In this document: positions 7,365-12,214 of the stretch, in pieces | Position numbering within the stretch: the first letter of the stretch is position 1 | How the letters are laid out: every line of letters starts with the position of its first letter | Assembly: GCA_012514785.1 (NCBI GenBank) | Contig: JAAYZP010000426.1 | Location: 1 to 13,042, forward strand | DNA from: Propionibacterium sp. | GTDB lineage: Bacteria; Actinomycetota; Actinomycetes; Propionibacteriales; Propionibacteriaceae | Direction: 5' to 3' | Length of the DNA: 13,042 nucleotides | Position numbers and translations under genes: made by a program | The notes under the pieces: generated by a model | Told to the model about the DNA's origin: nothing | Database searches by the model: none | The model's input: only the letters and a program-made list of their open reading frames with translations

Positions 7365-8054
7365 TCAGAGATCGACGTCTGGGTCCAGGTTGTCGGCGGG
7401 ACCCCGCCGCTTCTCGCCGGTCTTGGTCTCCGCCGCGCGCTGGCGCAGCTCGGCCTCCGCCTCGCGTTCGGCCTCGGCGTCGCGCTTGCGCTTCTCCATC
7501 CGCCTGTCGCGGTCGGCCTGCGCGTCGGCTTTCGCCTCGGTCTTCTTCTTCGTGGGGCCCAGCACCATCAACATGTTGCGGCCGTCCTGCTTGGGCGAGG
7601 ACTCGACGAAGCCGTGGTCGGCGACGTCGTCGGCCAGGCGACGCAGGAGCTCGATGCCCAGCTCGGGGCGGGACTGCTCACGGCCCCGGAACATGATCGT
7701 GATCTTGACCTTGTCGCCGCCTTTGAGGAAGCGGACGACGTGGCCCTTCTTCGTCTCGTAGTCGTGCTGGTCGATCTTCAGACGCAGCTTCATCTCCTTG
7801 GTGGAGATGTTCGACTGGTTACGGCGGGCGTCGCGCACCTTCTGAGCGGCCTCGTACTTGAATTTCCCGTAGTCCATGAGCTTGGCCACGGGTGGCCGGG
7901 CCTGTGGTGCTACTTCTACGAGGTCCAGGTCGTTCTCCGCAGCGAGACGCAAGGCGTCTTCCACTCGGACGATGCCGACCTGCTCGCCGTTCGGGCCGAC
8001 GAGCCGGACTTCGGGAACTCTAATGCGATCGTTGATCCGCGGTTCAGTGCTGAT
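7365..8054 (-). CDS. infC: Translation initiation factor IF-3, probable ATC start, charged C-terminal extension
   Basis: IF-3 binds the 30S subunit, keeps it apart from 50S, and checks start-codon/initiator-tRNA pairing. The protein has the N-domain (about 1-75, with RINDRIRVPEVRLVGPNGEQ), a linker helix and the C-domain (about 85-167, with KGHVVRFLKGGDKVKITIMF and FRGREQSRPELG). A charged tail of about 60 residues follows (168-229). I place the start at ATC 8054-8052, giving 229 residues beginning (M)STEPRINDR, because GGAGG at 8063-8059 is only 4 nt upstream and the family's conserved sequence begins there. The in-frame TTG at 8090, giving 241 residues, has no ribosome binding site. Rare ATT-type starts are known for infC in E. 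coli and allow autoregulation. It is the first gene of the minus-strand operon. Confidence 0.95.
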   Translation of the reverse strand: MSTEPRINDRIRVPEVRLVGPNGEQVGIVRVEDALRLAAENDLDLVEVAPQARPPVAKLMDYGKFKYEAAQKVRDARRNQSNISTKEMKLRLKIDQHDYETKKGHVVRFLKGGDKVKITIMFRGREQSRPELGIELLRRLADDVADHGFVESSPKQDGRNMLMVLGPTKKKTEAKADAQADRDRRMEKRKRDAEAEREAEAELRQRAAETKTGEKRRGPADNLDPDVDL

Positions 8055-8142
8055 GACGCCTCCATGGTAAGGTCTGTGTTCGGCGATCAACCAGAAAAGG
8101 CCTCCGCGAACGCGAAGGCCAAGCGACCTCGGTCGCTGTCAT
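8044..8142 (-). CDS. Possible leader peptide ORF overlapping the infC start
   Basis: A 32-codon frame begins at ATG 8142-8140 in the infC leader, runs through both the small hairpin and the terminator-like hairpin, and stops with TGA at 8046-8044, just after the infC ATC. It overlaps infC by 11 bases in another frame. Its product would be MTATEVAWPSRSRRPF followed by VDRRTQTLPWRRHQH after one Leu. The same frame can be extended upstream to GTG 8193-8191 for 49 codons. No start has a ribosome binding site, so translation is uncertain and the frame may be chance in GC-rich DNA. If translated, ribosomes would melt the hairpin and reach the infC start. Confidence 0.25.
   Translation of the reverse strand: MTATEVAWPSRSRRPFLVDRRTQTLPWRRHQH
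8059..8063 (-). promoter_or_regulatory. Ribosome binding site that decides the infC start
   Basis: On the minus strand GGAGG ends 4 nt before ATC 8054-8052. It is the only good Shine-Dalgarno match near the infC start, and it lies downstream of the TTG at 8090, so that TTG cannot use it. The spacing is slightly short but workable. It supports initiation at the non-canonical ATC. Confidence 0.6.
8095..8120 (-). terminator. Terminator-like hairpin (attenuator candidate) in the infC leader
   Basis: On the minus strand GGCCTTCGCG pairs with CGCGGAGGCC (8120-8099) to form a stem of about 9-10 bp with one G-U pair and a very small loop. It is followed immediately by TTTT (8098-8095). It lies upstream of infC and downstream of the predicted promoter, so it would end transcription before the first gene unless overridden. 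The T-run is short, so efficiency is uncertain. Confidence 0.55.
8122..8137 (-). other. Small perfect hairpin beside the infC-leader terminator
   Basis: AGCGACC and GGTCGCT form a 7-bp stem closed by two bases, or 6 bp with a tetraloop. It is separated by one base from the terminator-like hairpin and lies just upstream of it in the infC leader transcript. The pair of stacked hairpins suggests a structured leader RNA; a role is inferred only from position. Confidence 0.45.
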
Positions 8143-8230
8143 GACCCGGCCGCTGACGCGGACAACGCGGGTGGGAGTGGCCTCCACTTTCACGGATCAG
8201 CGCAGAACTGGCCGATCTTTTGCTCAATCA

Positions 8231-8259
8231 ACCCTACAGGATGGCTGCCCACGAGCCAA
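8231..8259 (-). promoter_or_regulatory. Predicted promoter of the infC-rpmI-rplT-trmH-pheS-pheT operon
   Basis: On the minus strand TTGGCT (8259-8254) and TAGGGT (8236-8231) are separated by exactly 17 bases, fitting a housekeeping sigma factor promoter with an actinomycete TANNNT -10 box. Transcription would begin near 8224, giving a leader of about 170 nt before the infC ATC. It lies directly downstream of the CoA-binding gene's stop on the same strand, so some read-through from that gene is also possible. Confidence 0.5.
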
Positions 8260-8269
8260 ACGCGGCGGC

Positions 8270-8683
8270 TCAGAGCCCGATCCGCGGGGCCTCGATCGCC
8301 GGGCAGGTATCCATCACGACGTCGAGCCCGGCCGCGCGCGCACGCTCGGCAGCGTCCTCGTCGATGACGCCGAGCTGCAGCCACACGGCCTTCGCGCCGA
8401 CGGCAATCGCATCGTCGACCACCGCGCCGGCGAGCTCCGAGCGGACGAACACGTCGACGACGTCGATCCCCCCGGGCACGTCGGCCAGCGAGGCGTAACC
8501 CTCCGACCCGTGCACCGCCTCGGCCTTCGGGTGCACCGGCACGATCTCCATGCCGAGGTCCTGCACGAACTTCGCGATCCCGTACGCCACTCGCTCCGAG
8601 TTGCTCGACAAACCGACGACAGCCCACCGGGCGGGCGTGGTCAGGAGTCGGCGGATGACGTCGGGATCATTGCGGTGTGCCAT
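8270..8683 (-). CDS. CoA-binding domain protein (YccU-like)
   Basis: A 137-residue single-domain Rossmann protein of the CoA_binding_2 family. The nucleotide-binding region is AVVGLSSNSERVAYGIAKF (21-39). The family's conserved C-terminal block is visible as VWLQLGVIDEDAAERA (100-115) and VVMDTCPAIE (122-131). These proteins resemble the CoA-binding part of succinyl-CoA synthetase but lack catalytic domains; their cellular role is poorly defined. There is no ribosome binding site before the ATG. Instead TAGCGT lies 6 bases upstream on the minus strand, so the mRNA probably starts at the ATG itself. The gene is divergent from the TetR gene across 77 bases and lies upstream of the infC promoter. 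Family assignment is good; function is unknown. Confidence 0.88.
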   Translation of the reverse strand: MAHRNDPDVIRRLLTTPARWAVVGLSSNSERVAYGIAKFVQDLGMEIVPVHPKAEAVHGSEGYASLADVPGGIDVVDVFVRSELAGAVVDDAIAVGAKAVWLQLGVIDEDAAERARAAGLDVVMDTCPAIEAPRIGL

Positions 8684-8689
8684 GCCGCA

Positions 8690-8695
8690 ACGCTA
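8690..8695 (-). promoter_or_regulatory. -10 box placed for a leaderless CoA-binding gene
   Basis: TAGCGT on the minus strand fits TANNNT and ends 6 bases before the ATG at 8683. Initiation would fall at or next to the A of the start codon. The lack of any ribosome binding site agrees with this. No good -35 is seen. Confidence 0.45.
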
Positions 8696-8700
8696 CCCGC

Positions 8701-8731
8701 TGGACACGGCATGGACCAGACCCGATAGATT
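8701..8731 (+). promoter_or_regulatory. Weak promoter candidate for the TetR gene
   Basis: TGGACA (8701-8706) and TAGATT (8726-8731) lie upstream of the TetR GTG at 8761. The spacer is 19 bases, longer than ideal, so the -35 match may be fortuitous. A leader of about 24 bases would contain the GGGGGA ribosome binding site. Confidence 0.33.
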
Positions 8732-8760
8732 CGTGTGCTGAGGAAGGCTTGGGGGACACA

Positions 8761-9450
8761 GTGGTTCAAGGCACAGCGGGTCGGGCGAAGGTCGAAGATC
8801 CCCGCTACATCAGGGTGAGGGCGAGCCTCGTCGGCGCGCTGCTGGACCTGGCTGCCGAGACTCCCGTCGAGGACATCTCCGTATCCCAGCTCACCACCGC
8901 CGCGGGCGTCTCCCGCACCACTTTCTACGGCCATGCTTCTTCCCCCACCCAGCTGCTGGCCGACACGCTCATCGCCGAGCTCCGCCCCCAGCTGGAGGAC
9001 ATCGTCGAAGCGATGAGCCACCCGGGGGTCGACTACGTCGGCCAGTGGCGTCGCCTGTACCGGGTGCTGCTCGAGCACGTGCAGCACCGGGCGCGGATCT
9101 ACAAGACGATGCTCGGCTCCAACTCGCTGGCGCTCAGCTTCGTGCTCGACTTCCTGGAGGACGTCTCGACGCGCAACGTCGACGCCGTCATCGCGCAGTT
9201 CACCGGGGAGCAGATCTCGCCCCTGTGGCGCACCATGGCAATCCAGCAACAGGTGCGCAACACCGTCGCGATGATCGTGGCGTGGCTCCAGACGGGCATG
9301 ACGGACCCGATCACGACGGTGATCGACACCTATCTGACGCTCGCTCCGCCATGGCAGCTGGCGCGTCCGGACGCCGCGGGGCAGATCGCCATGCGCCGGA
9401 TCCGCTCGACGAAGGTCAGTGCCCCGAATTCCGCTCAGCTTCATCGATGA
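8761..9450 (+). CDS. TetR/AcrR-family transcriptional regulator
   Basis: A 229-residue DNA-binding regulator. The N-terminal TetR helix-turn-helix is clear at about residues 35-60 (DISVSQLTTAAGVSRTTFYG, then a short linker helix ending in LLADTL). The helical C-terminal part (about 75-215) would bind a ligand and dimerise; it matches no ligand class I can name. The GTG at 8761 is chosen because GGGGGA lies 4 nt upstream and the HTH then falls at the normal distance from the N-terminus. The open frame extends to an ATG at 8677, but that would add non-family residues overlapping the divergent gene. Its 3' end overlaps the convergent SseB-domain gene by 35 bases. The divergent CoA-binding gene and its own promoter are the first candidates for targets, as is usual for TetR proteins; no convincing operator is visible. 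Confidence 0.9.
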   Translation: MVQGTAGRAKVEDPRYIRVRASLVGALLDLAAETPVEDISVSQLTTAAGVSRTTFYGHASSPTQLLADTLIAELRPQLEDIVEAMSHPGVDYVGQWRRLYRVLLEHVQHRARIYKTMLGSNSLALSFVLDFLEDVSTRNVDAVIAQFTGEQISPLWRTMAIQQQVRNTVAMIVAWLQTGMTDPITTVIDTYLTLAPPWQLARPDAAGQIAMRRIRSTKVSAPNSAQLHR

Positions 9451-10006
9451 GCTGTTCCATCTCCGCGAGGCTCTGCTCGAGCGACGCGATCTGCTCGGCG
9501 GTGTCGTCCGCAGGGGCCTCATCCTCGGCGTACTTCACCCAGGCGAACTCCTCCCCCTCGAACTCCGCGACGGCGTAGCCGTCGGCGAAGAGGTCGAGCG
9601 CCTCCCCCGCGATCACCAGCGAGGTCGGGCCCGCGACGTCGATGAGCAGTTGGTCGGCCCCGGACTCCTTCACCGTGGCGCACAGGTCGTCGAGGGTGCA
9701 CGGCACCGGGCGCGCGTCGGCCTGCCACTGCTGCATGGAGTCCAGGCCGGTGAAGGCCAGAAGGAACGTGCCGGAATCGTTGACGAGCTTCACCGCAGCC
9801 ATCTCCGCGTGGCGGTCGGGGTCCGGGTGGTCGGTCTCGTCCCCGCTGGCGACGATCGGCATCAGCAGCCGGCTCGAGCACAGCGCGACGAGCGCCCGCA
9901 CGTAGCTCGTGTGGTCGCTCACGCGGGCGATGGCCTGCCGGGTGATCGGGTCGGGCGAGCCGTCGTCGCCGGCGAAACGTGCATTCGGGTCAGCCAGGGT
10001 GCGCAT
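9416..10006 (-). CDS. SseB-domain protein of unknown function
   Basis: A 196-residue soluble protein with an SseB N-terminal-type domain (about 33-145): it shows SSRLLMPIVAS, an acidic loop, EMAAVKLVNDSGTFLLAFTG and QLLIDVAGPTSLVIAGEAL. SseB is named after an E. coli protein with no settled biochemical role, so I do not assign one. The C-terminus (about 167-192, ASLEQSLAEMEQLIDEAE) is probably a coiled coil. The ATG at 10006-10004 is preferred over the GTG at 10015 because TACTGT lies 7 bases before it, giving a leaderless transcript, while the GTG would overlap that -10 box. The start codon lies inside a perfect 16-bp palindrome. The 3' end overlaps the TetR gene tail to tail. I recall SseB-domain genes near infC in other actinomycetes. 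Confidence 0.82.
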   Translation of the reverse strand: MRTLADPNARFAGDDGSPDPITRQAIARVSDHTSYVRALVALCSSRLLMPIVASGDETDHPDPDRHAEMAAVKLVNDSGTFLLAFTGLDSMQQWQADARPVPCTLDDLCATVKESGADQLLIDVAGPTSLVIAGEALDLFADGYAVAEFEGEEFAWVKYAEDEAPADDTAEQIASLEQSLAEMEQLIDEAERNSGH

Positions 10007-10013
10007 GCGCACC
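9998..10013. repeat. Perfect 16-bp palindrome over the SseB start codon, possible operator
   Basis: GGTGCGCATGCGCACC is its own reverse complement. It covers the start codon of the SseB-domain gene and touches its predicted -10 box. It also falls at the -35 position for the divergent membrane-protein promoter. A bound regulator could control both genes. No regulator can be named from the sequence. Confidence 0.5.
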
Positions 10014-10019
10014 ACAGTA
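10014..10019 (-). promoter_or_regulatory. -10 box of the SseB-domain gene
   Basis: TACTGT on the minus strand ends 7 bases before the ATG at 10006, placing the RNA start at or beside the start codon. No good -35 is visible, and the upstream DNA contains the divergent promoter. Confidence 0.45.
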
Positions 10020-10020
10020 G

Positions 10021-10026
10021 TAGGTT
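10021..10026 (+). promoter_or_regulatory. -10 box candidate of the small membrane-protein gene
   Basis: TAGGTT fits TANNNT and lies 33 bases before the ATG at 10060. It is one base away from the oppositely oriented -10 box of the SseB-domain gene, so the two promoters would compete. The -35 region falls on the 16-bp palindrome and does not match the consensus. Confidence 0.35.
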
Positions 10027-10059
10027 TCGACGGTCACGCTCGTGTGCGAGACTGGGGGC

Positions 10060-10539
10060 ATGGAAACGAGCCTGCTCATCACCATCATCCTCATGGTTCT
10101 GATCCTCGCGATCGCCGTGGGATTGTGGTCGCGCCACCACAGGATCCGCCCGATCATCGGCGGCGTGGGTCTGGCGCTGATCCCGCTGGGGCTGTACCTC
10201 CTCGGCATCACCGAGCTCGCCGTCAACGGCGTCATCAGCATCATCGACTGGGCAGGGCGCACGGTGTGGGATCCGGTGATGACCTGGGGCGTATCGCTCG
10301 CCGGCGGCGGACTCCTGGCGTTCGTCGTCGCGCAGTTCCTGCCGAAGGGCCCGAAGGCGCCGCAGCAGGATGGCGCGAAGCCCGCCGCCCCCGGCCGCAA
10401 GACGCAGCCGCAGGTGGGCGCCGGTCAGGCGAAGCCCGCGGGGCAGCAGCCCGCGAAGCCAGCGCCGAAGGGCAAGGACGGCCTGTCGGACGAGGACCGG
10501 GAGATCGAGGAGTTGCTGCGCAACCGCGGCATCATGTGA
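10060..10539 (+). CDS. Uncharacterised small membrane protein with a proline/alanine-rich linker
   Basis: I do not recognise a named function. The 159-residue protein has three hydrophobic helices (about 4-23, 31-51 and 73-95). A flexible Pro/Ala/Lys/Gln-rich linker follows (about 96-140), then a short charged helix ending SDEDREIEELLRNRGIM. The last motif looks conserved-helix-like, and I recall similar short tails in other actinomycete membrane proteins of unknown role. The ATG at 10060 is chosen because hydrophobicity starts at once. GGGGG is close upstream (1-nt spacing, poor), and an in-frame GTG at 10042 would add six residues. It diverges from the SseB-domain gene and converges on the PH-domain gene, with 24 bases between stops. 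Confidence 0.78.
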   Translation: METSLLITIILMVLILAIAVGLWSRHHRIRPIIGGVGLALIPLGLYLLGITELAVNGVISIIDWAGRTVWDPVMTWGVSLAGGGLLAFVVAQFLPKGPKAPQQDGAKPAAPGRKTQPQVGAGQAKPAGQQPAKPAPKGKDGLSDEDREIEELLRNRGIM

Positions 10540-10543
10540 CGCA

Positions 10544-10562
10544 CGCCGCTGCCGCGTCGGCG
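10544..10562. terminator. Weak hairpin between convergent genes
   Basis: CGCCG (10544-10548) and CGGCG (10558-10562) can form a 5-bp stem with a 9-base loop in the 24-base gap between the membrane-protein and PH-domain stops. There is no T-run. It is the only possible transcription-end structure here, and it may be chance. Confidence 0.2.
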
Positions 10563-10563
10563 G

Positions 10564-11064
10564 TCACTCGCGGATGACACCCTCGCTGGAAGCACCGTTG
10601 GCCTTCAGCCAGTTGCGCAGCTCTCGCACCTTCTTCTCGGCGCGCTTACCCTCGAGCGACTGGATCGCCAGCACGGCACGACGCTGCACCGAGCCGGGCC
10701 GCTCGGGATCCTTCACCAGCAGGTAGGCCCAGGCGTCGCCCTTGCGCAGCCGCAGCCCGGCGACGTCCTCGACGTCGATCTTGCGCAGCACCGGGCCGTT
10801 GCGGATCACGATCTTGCCGTTCTCCGCCCAGAGGTGGGAGTAGCCGATCATGAGCATGACGCCCATCATGAAGACCACGAAGAACAGCAGCGTGGCCGCC
10901 TGGATCCAGCTCACCTGCGCGCGGATCTCCGGGCCGAGCGCCCACCAGACGGCGAGCGCGCCCGCCATGAGGATCGCGGTGAGCACGATGCCGGTGACCA
11001 GCGCCGGCAGGCTCACGTAGGAGATGCGCTTCGGCACGCCCGACTGGGGCTCTTCGGCGGTCAT
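10564..11064 (-). CDS. Membrane-anchored bacterial PH-domain protein
   Basis: A 166-residue protein with a short cytoplasmic N-terminus, two membrane helices (about 20-43 and 53-75) and a C-terminal bacterial PH-like domain (about 77-155, with NGKIVIRNGPVLRKIDVEDV and WAYLLVKD followed by RRAVLAIQSL). Such proteins occur widely in Actinobacteria; their function is not established. The ATG overlaps the hisG stop in an ATGA, so translation is coupled to hisG. Nothing in the protein suggests a histidine-synthesis enzyme, so membership of this operon is unexplained. It is the last gene of the mshC-hisE-hisG unit. Confidence 0.82.
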   Translation of the reverse strand: MTAEEPQSGVPKRISYVSLPALVTGIVLTAILMAGALAVWWALGPEIRAQVSWIQAATLLFFVVFMMGVMLMIGYSHLWAENGKIVIRNGPVLRKIDVEDVAGLRLRKGDAWAYLLVKDPERPGSVQRRAVLAIQSLEGKRAEKKVRELRNWLKANGASSEGVIRE

Positions 11065-11921
11065 AGTCTGCAGGCGGCGAGCTCGGTGAGCAGGATGCCG
11101 CGGGCGCCGGCGTCGTACATGCGGTCCATCAGGCGGTGCGCCCCCTTGCGTGGCACGAGCGCGCGCACGGCGAGCCAGCCGTCCTTGGCCAGCGCGCTCA
11201 CCGTCGGGCCCTCCACACCGGGGGCGATCCCGACGGTGGCGTCGAGGTTCGTCGCCTCGACGTTGTAATCCATCATGAGGTAGTTCTGCGCCACCATGAC
11301 GCTGTTGAGGCGCGTCTTCAGCGCGTCGGTCGCCGCGCCCTCCGCGTCCCCGTTGCGCTGGACCAGGACCGCCTCGGACACGAGGATCGGCTCCCCGAAC
11401 ATCGCCAGCCCCGCCTTGCGCAGCGTGGTGCCGGTGTCGACGACGTCGGCGACGGCCTCCGCCACGCCGAGGCGGATCGCGGACTCGACGGCGCCGTCGA
11501 GGCTCACGATGTCGGCCCGGATGCCGTGCTCCTCGAGGTAGCGACGCAGCAGCCCGGCATAACTGGTGGCGATCCGCAGGCCGTCGAGCTTGGTCTCGTC
11601 GATCCCGCTGCCGACGGGCGCGGCGAAGCGGAACCGGGAGGCGCCGAAGCCGAGCTCCATGGTCTCCTGCGCGTCCGCGCCGGAGTCGAGCAGCATGTCG
11701 CGCCCGGTGATGCCGACGTCGAGGTCACCGCGCCCCACGTAGACGGCGATGTCACGCGGGCGGAGGTAGTAGAACTCGACGTTGTGGTCGGCGTCGATCA
11801 GCGTCAGCTCCTTGAGGTCGGAGCGCTGGCGGTAGCCGGCGCTGATCAACATGTCCCGCGCGGCTTCGGCCAGGGCCCCCTTGTTGGGCACGGCGACGCG
11901 CAGCATCCTGGGTTCGCTCAC
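11061..11921 (-). CDS. hisG: ATP phosphoribosyltransferase, long form
   Basis: Catalyses the first and committed step of histidine synthesis: ATP plus PRPP gives phosphoribosyl-ATP. The 286-residue length is that of the long, self-regulated form with a C-terminal ACT-like domain (about 212-284) that binds histidine for feedback inhibition. The catalytic part shows LRVAVPNKGAL (7-17), DIAVYVGRGDLDVGITGRD (57-75) and the PRPP-binding loop EAVADVVDTGTTL (155-167). No HisZ is expected with this form. The GTG at 11921 is preceded by AAGGA at a good distance. It starts 21 bases after the hisE stop. The stop overlaps the PH-domain gene. Confidence 0.96.
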   Translation of the reverse strand: MSEPRMLRVAVPNKGALAEAARDMLISAGYRQRSDLKELTLIDADHNVEFYYLRPRDIAVYVGRGDLDVGITGRDMLLDSGADAQETMELGFGASRFRFAAPVGSGIDETKLDGLRIATSYAGLLRRYLEEHGIRADIVSLDGAVESAIRLGVAEAVADVVDTGTTLRKAGLAMFGEPILVSEAVLVQRNGDAEGAATDALKTRLNSVMVAQNYLMMDYNVEATNLDATVGIAPGVEGPTVSALAKDGWLAVRALVPRKGAHRLMDRMYDAGARGILLTELAACRL

Positions 11922-11942
11922 TTCGTTGTCCTTCCTAACGGA

Positions 11943-12206
11943 TCAGAGGTAGCGGTAGACGTCGTCGAGGGTGAGGTCGAGCTTCAGCATCATCACCTGC
12001 AGGTGGTAAAGCAGCTGGCTGATCTCCTCGGCGGCTTCTTCCTTGGACTCGTACTCGGCGGCCATCCACACCTCGGCCGCTTCTTCGACGATCTTCTTCC
12101 CGATGCCGTGGACGCCGGCGTCGAGCCTGGCGACGGTGCCCGAACCTTCGGGCCTCGTGCGGGCGGTCTCGGTGAGCTGCTCGAAGAGCTCTTCGAAAGT
12201 CTTCAT
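11943..12206 (-). CDS. hisE: Phosphoribosyl-ATP pyrophosphatase
   Basis: Catalyses the second step of histidine synthesis, removing pyrophosphate from phosphoribosyl-ATP made by HisG. It is an all-helical MazG-like enzyme of 87 residues, the normal length for a stand-alone HisE (not fused to HisI). The metal-binding helix is visible as KKIVEEAAEVWMAAEYESKE (37-56), with further acids in EEISQLLYHLQVMM (60-73). The ATG has GGGGGA upstream. It follows the mshC stop by 8 bases and precedes hisG by 21 bases, so the three are surely cotranscribed. Confidence 0.96.
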   Translation of the reverse strand: MKTFEELFEQLTETARTRPEGSGTVARLDAGVHGIGKKIVEEAAEVWMAAEYESKEEAAEEISQLLYHLQVMMLKLDLTLDDVYRYL

Positions 12207-12214
12207 GGCTCCCC

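Noticed and set aside
8055..8230. Known L20 leader or gamma-proteobacterial infC leader RNA
   Set aside because: I could not match the hairpins here to either known structure; the region is described only as a candidate leader.
8677..8760. TetR start at ATG 8677
   Set aside because: It would overlap the divergent CoA-binding start, add residues unlike TetR proteins and lacks a ribosome binding site; GTG 8761 has GGGGGA just upstream.
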